Shown: positions 1 through 5,625, counted from the first letter of the stretch. The stretch is DNA of 7,195 bases from an uncultured Peptococcaceae bacterium (GCA_900556545.1 USPE01000096.1:1-7195), one strand, 5' to 3'. Notes: generated by a model from the letters alone, not told the origin. Made by a program: numbers and translations.

Positions 1-918
1 GGCTGCGGTGCCAATGATGCAGCGCCGCAGGAAGAAACAGCAGAACCACTGTGTGTGGGAATGCTGCGCGTGGATGACAGCTTCCCCTTCTATGTAGCAG
101 AAAAAGAGGGACTGTTTGAAAAACACAATGTCAATGTGGAATTAAAAGAATTCAGCAATGCTCGCGACCAATCCACTGCCCTGCAGGGTGGTGAGCTGGA
201 TGTACTGATGACCGATCCGGTGGTGACGGCCTTATCCATTAAAGGCGGCACCGATATCCGTATCGTAGCTATGGCGCTGGGCGCTGTGCCGGAAGAAGGC
301 CGATTCATGATAGTGTCTGCGCCGGAAAGCGGCATCACTGCTCCTGAACAGCTGGCAGGCAAAAAAATCGCCATCTCTACCAACACCATGATGGACTATC
401 TGGTAGAACAGTATGAAACCGTACTGGGACTGGATAAAGCGGCTATTAATACTGTAAACATGCCGGATTTGATGCTGCGCGCCACCACTTTGCTGGAAGG
501 CAAAGATATTGATGCAGCCATTCTGCCCGATCCGCTGGCTTCTTTTGCGGTTATGAATGGTGCCAACGTGGTAATTGACGATACTCAGCTGGATGTCAAT
601 CTGTCCCAGTCTGTCATTGCCATTACCGAAGAAGCCATTACCGGCAATGAAGAACAGGTAGCTGCGCTTATGGATGCTTACAAAGAAGCAATCGAAATGA
701 TTAATCAGGATCCGGAAGCCTATCGTGATTACGCACTGGAATGCACCAACGTACCGGAAGGCGTGACCGAAAGCTACAAAACTCCAACATTCACTGCCAA
801 CAGTATTCCAAGCCAAGCTGACATTGCGCAGATTAACGACTGGATGGTAGAGCGCGGTCTGCTGGAGGAGGCGTATGGGGATGAGGAAATGGTAGATAAT
901 AGTTTTGTTGTGGACTAG
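1..918 (+). CDS. ABC transporter substrate-binding lipoprotein, NMT1/SsuA/TauA-like (5' end outside window)
   Basis: This is the extracellular solute-binding component of a NitT/TauT-class importer. The frame is open from base 1, so the true start lies upstream, and 305 residues are visible. The second visible codon is Cys in a Gly-Cys-Gly context followed by an Ala/Glu/Gln-rich linker, which is what the lipid-attachment site of a mature lipoprotein looks like. The signal peptide itself is outside the window, so lipidation is an inference. The fold signature starts near residue 20: a strand, then 'FPFYVAEKEGLFEKHNV', the typical start of NMT1/THI5-like periplasmic-binding domains. It is followed by the 'ALQGGELDVLMTDPV' segment and 'LAGKKIAIS', the usual first strand of the second lobe. 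The ATPase and permease downstream are of the matching class, although 491 bases away. The substrate (sulfonate, nitrate, thiamine precursor or other) cannot be determined. The internal GTG at 55 and ATG at 61 are not real starts. Confidence 0.9.
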   Translation, partial: GCGANDAAPQEETAEPLCVGMLRVDDSFPFYVAEKEGLFEKHNVNVELKEFSNARDQSTALQGGELDVLMTDPVVTALSIKGGTDIRIVAMALGAVPEEGRFMIVSAPESGITAPEQLAGKKIAISTNTMMDYLVEQYETVLGLDKAAINTVNMPDLMLRATTLLEGKDIDAAILPDPLASFAVMNGANVVIDDTQLDVNLSQSVIAITEEAITGNEEQVAALMDAYKEAIEMINQDPEAYRDYALECTNVPEGVTESYKTPTFTANSIPSQADIAQINDWMVERGLLEEAYGDEEMVDNSFVVD

Positions 919-939
919 CTCTTTTTCCACATAACTGCG

Positions 940-1203
940 TTGTTTATAGATGAAAAACTAGTAGTGCGCCTGTTGATTTTGCCATTCCTCAGTAATCCGG
1001 ACGCCAACTGGATTGTTCCCCTCGGTTTGGACTTTGTCCACCTCGGTGGTACAATCTGTGTTGGTGTCCGTCTTAATTCGGAATTTATGCAAAACCAACA
1101 GGCTGCAAGGGTAGATACAGAAACATGTGTTATGATAATGGCAGTGCCCTTTGTAGATGAAAAACTGGTAAATGATATGAAAACATCTGCTATTTTTGTC
1201 TAA
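940..1203 (+). pseudogene. Possible decayed coding stretch, unidentified
   Basis: An open frame of 87 codons begins at a TTG with no Shine-Dalgarno sequence and no ATG until 1087, which also lacks one. The predicted peptide opens with FIDEKLV and, 69 codons later, has FVDEKLV. The segment 'ARVDTETCVMIMAVPFVDE' vaguely resembles the last strand of hotdog-fold acyl-CoA thioesterases (family pattern ..FVMVAVDE..), and the upstream 'FVHLGGTICVGVRL' could be another strand. This is a by-eye impression only. It may be a gene fragment left by deletion or duplication, or a chance open frame. The opposite strand is also open over most of this stretch and gives no recognisable protein. Confidence 0.2.
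943..1170 (+). repeat. Pair of 21-base direct repeats 207 bases apart
   Basis: Copies lie at 943-963 and 1150-1170 and share the core TAGATGAAAAACT. They match at 19 of 21 positions, and both differences are A/G transitions. The offset is 207 bases, exactly 69 codons, so both copies are read in the same frame as (I/V)DEKLV. This fits an in-frame duplication or a recombination scar better than a transposon target duplication, which would be shorter and identical. No terminal inverted repeats were seen inside the copies. Confidence 0.6.
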
Positions 1204-1210
1204 ATTCTGA

Positions 1211-1297
1211 CATCGGGATGGACCATTGCGCAGGCTGTCTAATGGAGCTGGACAGAATGTCCAAAGCGACATAGACCGGCAAGCAATGGTCCAGATG
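1211..1297 (+). other. Large imperfect inverted repeat, possible structured RNA
   Basis: TGGACCATTGC at 1219-1229 is perfectly complementary to GCAATGGTCCA at 1283-1293. Outside this 11-base-pair stem, CATC (1211-1214) pairs with GATG (1294-1297) across a four-base bulge. Inside it, a second small hairpin GGACA-gaa-TGTCC occupies 1250-1262. No T-run follows, so it is not an ordinary intrinsic terminator. It lies between the binding-protein gene and the ATPase start, with 112 bases between its end and that ATG. It could be a cis-acting leader element, an mRNA processing or stability structure, or a dispersed palindromic repeat. It matches no riboswitch class I recognise. Confidence 0.5.
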
Positions 1298-1344
1298 CCG
1301 CTGGCAGAAGTGACAATAGATAGCAGATGTTGTTTTGCGTAACC

Positions 1345-1373
1345 TTGATGATTCACATTGATTTGTACATAAC
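1345..1373 (+). promoter_or_regulatory. Possible sigma-A-type promoter for the ATPase-permease pair
   Basis: TTGATG (1345-1350) and CATAAC (1368-1373) are separated by 17 bases, and each matches four of six consensus positions. It lies 36 bases before the ATPase ATG. The match is moderate and could be chance in this A+T-rich leader. If real, it would give the ATPase and permease transcription independent of the binding protein. Confidence 0.28.
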
Positions 1374-1409
1374 AGGAAAGAGAATGGATAGGAATGGGAG
1401 AGGTGACAT

Positions 1410-2168
1410 ATGTTACAGGTAAAGGATGTGGTTTTACAGTACAGCAAGCCGGAGGGTGGTTTACAAACTGTGTTGGATCATGTGGATCTGCACATTCAGC
1501 CCGGAGAGCGCTGGGCGGTGATTGGGCCATCGGGATGCGGCAAAAGCTCGCTGCTCCATTTATTGGCGGGGTTGCAGCAGCCAAACAGCGGACAGGTGCT
1601 GTATCAAAATCAGCCGCTGCAAAAACCCCATGGAGAAATCAGCGTTATTTTGCAGGAGTACGGTTTATTTCCCTGGAAAACGGTGGAGCAGAATATAGCG
1701 TTGCCTTTGCTGCTGCAAAAGCGAAGCAAAGCAGAAAGACAGCAGCGCACCGCGCAGATGATGGAGCAGCTGCAATTGACAGAGCATTGCAAAAAATATC
1801 CGGCGCAATTGTCCGGCGGTCAGCGGCAGCGGGTTGCCATTGCCCGGGCATTGATTGCCCAGCCTAAGGTATTGCTGATGGACGAGCCTTTTTCCGCATT
1901 GGATGCGTTGACGCGGGAAGTTATGCAGAATATGGTGTTGGATTTGTGCCAACAGCAGCAGCTGACCTTGGTCATGGTGACCCATAATATTGAGGAAGCT
2001 ATCTTTTTGGGGCAGAAAATTGCTGTCTTTTCCGACAACAGCGGTAAGCTGAGCCGAATTGCCGAAAATGAGCACAGCGGTCAGCCGGCCTATCGTTTTA
2101 CAGAAGAATTTTATCAGTATTGTAATTTACTGCGCAGCTGGATTGGAGGTTGGTCTGATGAAAAGTAA
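1410..2168 (+). CDS. ABC transporter ATP-binding protein, NitT/TauT (SsuB/TauB-like) class
   Basis: This is the cytoplasmic ATPase of 252 residues that powers the importer, a normal length for SsuB/TauB-type subunits. All nucleotide-binding motifs are intact: Walker A GPSGCGKS at 39-46, the Q-loop Gln82 followed by 'GLFPWKTV', the signature LSGGQRQR at 134-141, Walker B 'VLLMDEP' at 154-160 with Glu159 as catalytic base, the D-loop 'SALD' at 162-165 and the H-loop His192. The 'LFPWKTV' stretch after the Q-loop is characteristic of the nitrate/sulfonate/taurine class. A GGGAG/AGGTG ribosome binding site sits just before the ATG. The stop codon lies 11 bases inside the permease gene, which implies translational coupling. 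The gene is rich in Gln codons, and long spurious open frames overlap it on both strands; the motif content leaves no doubt about the real frame. Confidence 0.96.
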   Translation: MLQVKDVVLQYSKPEGGLQTVLDHVDLHIQPGERWAVIGPSGCGKSSLLHLLAGLQQPNSGQVLYQNQPLQKPHGEISVILQEYGLFPWKTVEQNIALPLLLQKRSKAERQQRTAQMMEQLQLTEHCKKYPAQLSGGQRQRVAIARALIAQPKVLLMDEPFSALDALTREVMQNMVLDLCQQQQLTLVMVTHNIEEAIFLGQKIAVFSDNSGKLSRIAENEHSGQPAYRFTEEFYQYCNLLRSWIGGWSDEK

Positions 2169-2901
2169 AGTGATGAACGGGCTGTTGGGCTTTGTGCTGG
2201 TGCTGTTGTTGTGGCAGGCGGGCAGCATGGCGCTGCAGAAACCTTTTTTGCCTGCGCCGGGGGCTTCCTTTGCAGCATTCTTCCAATTTTTATTTTATGG
2301 TGAGATGGGAAAGCATTTTTTGATTAGCACCTTCCGCATTATCAGCAGTATTTTGCTGGCAGCTGTGCTTGCCATACCAATCGGCCTGGCCATGGGCCGC
2401 ATCCATTGGGTGGGACGTTTGCTCAATCCGGTTGTGTATTTGCTGTATCCGTTGCCTAAGGTGGTGTTTCTGCCCATTATTGTGGTGTTGATGGGACTGG
2501 GAAACGGCCCTAAGATTTTTTTGATCACGCTGGTTATCTTTTTTCAAATTGTGGTGGTGACCAGGGATGCTGCCGGCAATATTCCGCAGGCCAGCATACA
2601 ATCCATGCGCTCACTCAATGCAACATCCTGGCAGATGCTGCGGCATTTAATTTTACCCAGTTGTTTGCCGCAGATTTTAACTTCGCTGCGCATTACGTTG
2701 GGAACTGCCATTGCTATTTTATTTTTTGCAGAAACCTTTGCGTCCTTTGACGGATTGGGCTACTTCATTTTAGATGGCATGGAAACCAGAGAGTACACAG
2801 CCATGTATGCAGGCATCATCGGTTTGGCCTTGCTGGGCTTGTGTCTGTACTGGCTGGTAGATGTGCTGGAAAGCCGTTGGTGCCGCTGGCAGAAGAAGTA
2901 G
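2158..2901 (+). CDS. ABC transporter permease, NitT/TauT (SsuC/TauC-like) class
   Basis: This is the 247-residue inner-membrane channel subunit of the importer. The start at 2158 is chosen because GGAGGT at 2145-2150 lies seven bases upstream; the longer frame opening at 2059 lies inside the ATPase gene and has no such site. The protein begins with a hydrophobic helix (about residues 8-26), then 'KPFLPAPGASFAAF', a stretch typical of this family just after the first helix. The BPD_transp_1 domain follows with helices near 58-79, 88-112, 119-134, 187-207 and 216-237. The coupling (EAA-type) loop runs about 145-174, 'SMRSLNATSWQMLRHLILP', and docks onto the ATPase. The overlap with the ATPase gene and a strong terminator 110 bases downstream mark it as the last gene of the operon. 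Confidence 0.95.
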   Translation: MKSKVMNGLLGFVLVLLLWQAGSMALQKPFLPAPGASFAAFFQFLFYGEMGKHFLISTFRIISSILLAAVLAIPIGLAMGRIHWVGRLLNPVVYLLYPLPKVVFLPIIVVLMGLGNGPKIFLITLVIFFQIVVVTRDAAGNIPQASIQSMRSLNATSWQMLRHLILPSCLPQILTSLRITLGTAIAILFFAETFASFDGLGYFILDGMETREYTAMYAGIIGLALLGLCLYWLVDVLESRWCRWQKK

Positions 2902-3010
2902 AGTTATTAAAAAGAAGTGCCGGTGGATTCTGATTTATTTGAATAGAATTGATGTGGTTTGTTTTACGTTTCTAACAGAATAGATGAAAACATAATAAAT
3001 AAACACCAGC

Positions 3011-3066
3011 AGCATATAACAAAAGGGCCAAAGTCAAATTCGACTTTGGCCCTTTTGTTATATGCT
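3011..3066. terminator. Bidirectional intrinsic terminator after the ABC permease gene
   Basis: A perfect 25-base-pair stem (3011-3035 with 3042-3066) encloses the six-base loop AAATTC. The G+C-rich core is GGGCCAAAGTC / GACTTTGGCCC, followed on the plus strand by TTTTGTTA (3053-3060) and on the minus strand by the same TTTTGTTA. It can therefore stop transcription from both sides. It closes the ABC operon on the left and would also serve a minus-strand gene ending at 3118. Confidence 0.93.
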
Positions 3067-3117
3067 TGTATGCAGCCAATTTTTCAGCGTTCGTTCAGGA
3101 TGATGCTAAAAATAGTA

Positions 3118-3290
3118 TTACAAAGCGGATTGGTTGCTGCGGAATTGCTCTATGGTATTCACTAAAGTTTGATGGTCTTCTAAATGGGGAAGTCCGGATA
3201 CGATGGCCGCCCCTCGACCGGATCCCTCCCAATCATTTCATTATACAGCAGAGTATAGACAGAATCTATAATTTTATCAAAAATATTCAT
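3118..3290 (-). pseudogene. Frameshifted minus-strand gene remnant, unidentified
   Basis: Two short frames overlap on the minus strand. The upstream one starts at ATG 3290 and reads MNIFDKIIDSVYTLLYNEMIG before ending at a TAG at 3180-3182. The downstream one is open from 3237 and reads 'GSGRGAAIVSGLPHLED' and 'HQTLVNTIEQFRSNQSAL', ending at TAA 3118-3120. Both peptides look protein-like (amphipathic helices, then a Gly-rich turn). One shift of frame around 3190-3240 would join them into a protein of roughly 57 residues. The stop is followed, in the minus direction, by the bidirectional terminator. There is no ribosome binding site before ATG 3290, and a TAG lies two codons upstream of it, so the 5' part may be missing. 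The family is not recognised. This may be the 3' end of a larger lost gene or chance. Confidence 0.35.
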
Positions 3291-3319
3291 TTGCTAATAG
3301 CCGGACTTATAACTAAACT
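3291..3319 (+). promoter_or_regulatory. Possible promoter for the YczE-like gene
   Basis: TTGCTA (3291-3296) and TAAACT (3314-3319) are 17 bases apart, each with four of six consensus matches. It lies 49 bases before the chosen ATG. An alternative -10, TATAAC at 3308-3313, is closer to consensus but has no good -35. A promoter is expected here because a strong terminator lies upstream, but the exact assignment is weak. Confidence 0.25.
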
Positions 3320-3368
3320 TGAATCGTGAATGAATCACATGACTGGGGAAATTGGGAGGAATGATTTT

Positions 3369-4040
3369 ATGGAAGCAAATTCTGACGAAGGGGAAAAATG
3401 TATCTTAAGGGGAGAAGCAGCATTGATTGTTGCGGTTTTGATCAACAGTTTTGGTGTTGTGCTAATGCTGTATTCTGGTTCTGGAATATCTGCCATTTCC
3501 AGCGTTCCTTTTGCTTTTTCCGAGGTATTTCCCCAGTTCTCACTTGGTACTTGGACCTATATTTTTCAGGGATTGTTGGTTTTAACGCTGATGATTTTGC
3601 AAAAGCGATTTGTTCCGCAATACCTGATTAGTTTCGTGGTGGGATTTGTATTTGCTGAACTGCTGGATGTAAATGATTTCTGGATTCACATTTTGCCAAA
3701 CGAAGTATGGATGCGTGTTATCTATTTTGTGATCAGTTATTTGCTGATTAGTTTTGGCATTGCCTTATCGAATCGCTGCTGTTTGCCCATCATTCCGACG
3801 GATCTTTTCCCTCGTGAGCTGTCAAAAATTATCCGTGTGGCTTATTCCAGAATAAAAATATCCTTTGACGTGATTTGTCTGGCTGTGACTGCCGTACTGA
3901 CCGGTATTTTTCTTGGACACTTAGATGGTCTTGGAATTGGCACTGTTCTGGCAGCCTGTACCATGGGTAAAGCTGTGGGAATGATTGGAGATGGCTTGGA
4001 TCGGCACGTTCAGTTTGTTTCATTTCTAACCAAAAGGTAA
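3369..4040 (+). CDS. YczE/YyaS/YitT-like integral membrane protein
   Basis: This is a 223-residue polytopic membrane protein of unknown function, related by eye to the YczE/YyaS group of Bacillota membrane proteins (about 210-220 residues). The start at 3369 is preferred over ATGs at 3330 and 3339 because GGGAGGA (3354-3360) lies eight bases before it. Hydrophobic helices fall near residues 17-35, 63-77, 82-99, 115-134, 165-183 and 188-206. Typical features are the first-helix 'NSFGVVLMLYSGSG', the middle 'LLISFGIALSNRCCLPIIPTD' and the last-helix 'GLGIGTVLAA' followed by Gly and Lys. Members of this group are often called transporters on thin evidence, and the substrate is unknown. The next gene, a dehydrogenase, is on the same strand 165 bases downstream. 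No terminator was seen between them, so cotranscription is possible but not shown. Confidence 0.85.
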   Translation: MEANSDEGEKCILRGEAALIVAVLINSFGVVLMLYSGSGISAISSVPFAFSEVFPQFSLGTWTYIFQGLLVLTLMILQKRFVPQYLISFVVGFVFAELLDVNDFWIHILPNEVWMRVIYFVISYLLISFGIALSNRCCLPIIPTDLFPRELSKIIRVAYSRIKISFDVICLAVTAVLTGIFLGHLDGLGIGTVLAACTMGKAVGMIGDGLDRHVQFVSFLTKR

Positions 4041-4112
4041 TTAACTAAAAGATAATTGAGAAAAATGGAACAAGAAAAAAACGCAATGTTACAAAAAATT
4101 TTAATGATAATT

Positions 4113-4154
4113 AGTTCTTAAGTTCTTACTTAGATGTTGGGAAGAACAATGTTC
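4113..4154 (+). promoter_or_regulatory. GTTC-rich repeats upstream of the dehydrogenase, possible operator
   Basis: AGTTCTTA occurs twice in tandem (4113-4120 and 4121-4128), and a short palindrome GAAC-AAT-GTTC lies at 4144-4154. All are within 93 bases of the dehydrogenase start. The preceding stretch contains GATAAT (4106-4111), which could be a -10 element but lacks a clear -35. Clustered GTTC/GAAC half-sites suggest a binding site for a regulator. No regulator gene is in the window, so this remains a weak suggestion. Confidence 0.2.
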
Positions 4155-4205
4155 CTTTACAATGCTGCTGTAATCAGCGGCCATTCACAATTAGGAGGAA
4201 GTATC

Positions 4206-5075
4206 ATGGAAAATAAAATCACAGGACACACACAGCTCTATTGTTTGCTGGGAACGCCCGTTGAACATTCCGGCTCTCCGGCAATGTATAATTACAGCTT
4301 TGCCCGTACTGGCGTGGATGCAGTGTATCTGGCATTTGACGTTCCTTTGGAACACCTGGCCGAAGGGATTGCGGCTGTGAAGGCGCTCCATGTCAGAGGA
4401 TTCAATGTCACCATGCCGGATAAGACTGCTGTGATGGAGTACTTGGATGAAATTACTCCCGCTGCAAAGCTGATTGGCGCTTGTAATACAGTAACCGTAG
4501 CAGATGATGAAAAATTGATTGGCTACAATACGGACTGCGTTGGTTTTACCAACAATCTTCAGGCAAATGGTGTTGAAATGAATGGTAAAAAGATTGTACT
4601 GCTGGGAGCGGGCGGTGCTGCTACTGCAATCTGCGTCCAGGCGGCTTTAGATGGTGCGGCAGAAGTTGCCATTTTCAACCGGAGAGATGAATTTTATGAC
4701 AATGGGCTGCAAACTGTGCAGAAACTTGCAGCTGCCGTTCCTACTTGCCGGGTTTCTATGAATGATGTGAATGACCGTACCGTGCTTCAGCAAGCAATAA
4801 AAGAGTGCGATATCCTTGTTAATGCCACCAAAGTGGGTATGAAACCGCTGGATGGAATTTCATTGATTGAGCCTTGCTGGCTGCGTCCGGAGCTTGTGGT
4901 TGCAGATACCGTTTATAGTCCGTTGGAAACTCGTCTGATTCAGGATGCAAAAACAGCAGGATGTAAAGCGATCGGCGGAATCGGGATGCTGCTCTGGCAG
5001 GGTGTGGCCGCTTTCAAGCTGTTCACCGGCAAAGAAATGCCCCGTGAGGAAGTACAGGAAAGTTTTTTTTCCTGA
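4206..5075 (+). CDS. aroE: Shikimate/quinate 5-dehydrogenase, YdiB-type
   Basis: This cytoplasmic oxidoreductase interconverts 3-dehydroshikimate and shikimate, and in YdiB-type enzymes also dehydroquinate and quinate, with NAD(P)(H). The start at 4206 has AGGAGG at 4193-4198, seven bases upstream; the longer frame from 4134 has none. Its length of 289 residues is close to that of E. coli YdiB (288). Substrate-site residues are present: Ser22 and Ser24 in 'EHSGSPAMYN', the catalytic Lys73 in 'GFNVTMPDK', Asp110 in 'GYNTDCVGF' and Gln265 in 'GMLLWQG'. The dinucleotide loop is GAGGAATAI from 134. 'FNRRDEF' at 157-163 and 'TKVGMKPL' at 208-215 are YdiB hallmarks; the acidic residue after the two arginines is linked to NAD use. 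No other aromatic-pathway gene is adjacent, so a role in quinate/shikimate use is as likely as chorismate synthesis. The symbol aroE is given in the broad sense. Confidence 0.93.
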   Translation: MENKITGHTQLYCLLGTPVEHSGSPAMYNYSFARTGVDAVYLAFDVPLEHLAEGIAAVKALHVRGFNVTMPDKTAVMEYLDEITPAAKLIGACNTVTVADDEKLIGYNTDCVGFTNNLQANGVEMNGKKIVLLGAGGAATAICVQAALDGAAEVAIFNRRDEFYDNGLQTVQKLAAAVPTCRVSMNDVNDRTVLQQAIKECDILVNATKVGMKPLDGISLIEPCWLRPELVVADTVYSPLETRLIQDAKTAGCKAIGGIGMLLWQGVAAFKLFTGKEMPREEVQESFFS

Positions 5076-5090
5076 TAAAATGCCATAGTA

Positions 5091-5146
5091 AAAACCAGCC
5101 TTTTGTAAACTGCAGCAGGATTGCAGTTCGACAGAAGGCTGGTTTT
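5091..5146. terminator. Bidirectional terminator between the dehydrogenase and the convergent small gene
   Basis: AAAACCAGCCTTTTGT (5091-5106) pairs with ACAGAAGGCTGGTTTT (5131-5146) with a single T-G wobble. An inner stem AACTGCA/TGCAGTT (5108-5114 with 5122-5128) closes the loop GCAGGAT. The outer A4/T4 ends supply a short U-tract in either direction. It lies 15 bases after the dehydrogenase stop and about 65 bases after the stop of the convergent minus-strand gene, fitting shared termination. Confidence 0.85.
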
Positions 5147-5212
5147 ATGATGCTGAAAATTATTTGGTATAATTTTATAGGCTAAATGTTTTTTATTCGT
5201 CCCCATAAATAG

Positions 5213-5473
5213 CTATGGTGCCACATTCAGAATTATTTGTTCATTGCTTTCAAAAAAATCAATAATTCTTTTTCGTGAAAAGGGCCAGTTTTCTTCTTTT
5301 TTGAAATCTTCTTCGAAAAAAGAAATAATTTCATTGCAAGTCATTGGCAAAAGATTTGTTTTGTATTTCTCATAGTACTCATTTTGAATCTCTTGCCAAT
5401 TAGAATATCCTTTTTTGCTTATTATCATACAATCCTCTAAATATATAATAACAGCCTTGTTTTCATCGTTCAT
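5213..5473 (-). CDS. Small hypothetical protein, A+T-rich orphan gene
   Basis: This gene encodes 86 residues and matches no family I recognise. The ATG at 5473 is preferred over the GTG at 5485 because the GGGGA motif (5480-5484 on the opposite strand) lies six bases before it; a GTG start would put that motif inside the coding sequence. The protein is hydrophilic and acidic, without signal peptide or membrane helix. It begins with a probable strand 'AVIIYLEDCMIISKK', then an aromatic helix 'NWQEIQNEYYEKY', then 'CNEIISFFEEDFKKEENW' and 'RKRIIDFFESNEQIIL'. Small, acidic, aromatic-rich single-domain proteins of this sort include immunity and antitoxin-like proteins, but nothing specific supports that here, and no toxin gene is adjacent. 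It is visibly richer in A+T than its neighbours, suggesting acquisition. Its own promoter and a bidirectional terminator support it as a real gene. Confidence 0.7.
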   Translation of the reverse strand: MNDENKAVIIYLEDCMIISKKGYSNWQEIQNEYYEKYKTNLLPMTCNEIISFFEEDFKKEENWPFSRKRIIDFFESNEQIILNVAP

Positions 5474-5515
5474 AATAATCCCCACAAATGCAAATTTGTT
5501 AATTTGTTTGCTTAG

Positions 5516-5544
5516 AGTATAGCACGCAGTTATGAATTTTTCTA
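5516..5544 (-). promoter_or_regulatory. Extended -10 promoter for the minus-strand small gene
   Basis: On the minus strand, TGCTATACT gives an extended -10 with TATACT at 5521-5516. TAGAAA (5544-5539), 17 bases upstream, is a four-of-six -35. The -10 lies about 42 bases before the ATG at 5473. The leader carries a short inverted repeat, ACAAAT-GCAA-ATTTGT (5484-5499), which could be an operator. The good -10 and correct spacing make this the most convincing promoter in the window. Confidence 0.6.
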
Positions 5545-5625
5545 TCCTTAATTATCATTATCAGCTTTATATAAAAAATCCACCTCTTTCCTTTCATAGA
5601 AATGGCATGCACGCAGCATACTAGC

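Larger units (their letters stand above)
919..1409. other. Long intra-operon gap without a convincing gene
   Basis: These 491 bases separate the binding-protein gene from its ATPase. No frame has a ribosome binding site plus a recognisable protein. The left half (about 940-1203) looks like decayed coding DNA with a 21-base repeat at each side. The right half holds a large imperfect palindrome (1211-1297) and a possible promoter (1345-1373). No terminator with a T-tract follows the binding-protein stop codon. The short GTGGA/TCCAC pairing at 910-930 has its T-run inside the loop. Read-through into the ATPase is therefore possible. Confidence 0.6.
2902..3368. other. Intergenic region with terminator and minus-strand gene remnant
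   Basis: This stretch of 467 bases holds no convincing intact gene. From left to right it contains about 110 bases of A+T-rich spacer, the bidirectional hairpin at 3011-3066, a minus-strand coding remnant at 3118-3290 and the leader of the next membrane-protein gene. Plus-strand open frames here (2959-3165 and 3066-3329) lack ribosome binding sites. One runs through the terminator and the other begins inside it, so both were dismissed. Confidence 0.6.

Noticed and set aside
232..930. A 232-codon open frame on the minus strand opposite the binding-protein gene
   Set aside because: It is the shadow of a well-supported plus-strand lipoprotein gene. Its translation is rich in His, Ile and Phe, with no domain pattern and no ribosome binding site.
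910..930. Possible terminator right after the binding-protein gene (GTGGA ... TCCAC)
   Set aside because: The stem is only five base pairs and the T-run lies in the loop rather than after the stem, so it would not act as an intrinsic terminator.
958..1584. A 208-codon minus-strand open frame spanning the intergenic gap and the 5' part of the ATPase gene
   Set aside because: It runs antisense into the Walker A region of a clear ATPase gene. The translation is Cys/His/Pro-rich and looks random, and the part over the palindrome is forced by its symmetry.
2059..2157. Longer start for the ABC permease
   Set aside because: The extra 33 codons lie within the ATPase gene and have no ribosome binding site, whereas GGAGGT stands seven bases before the ATG at 2158, where the first membrane helix begins as in homologues.
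2959..3329. Plus-strand open frames (2959-3165 and 3066-3329) between permease and membrane protein
   Set aside because: One crosses the strong terminator hairpin and the other begins inside it. Neither has a ribosome binding site, and the peptides show no family features.
4134..4205. N-terminal extension of the shikimate dehydrogenase by 24 codons
   Set aside because: The first ATG has no ribosome binding site. The family starts close to the chosen ATG at 4206, which has AGGAGG at ideal spacing inside the supposed extension.
5522..5616. Eight-base direct repeat GCACGCAG at 5522-5529 and 5609-5616 in the divergent promoter region
   Set aside because: It is too short to separate from chance, the spacing is long, and no regulator or extended similarity supports it.
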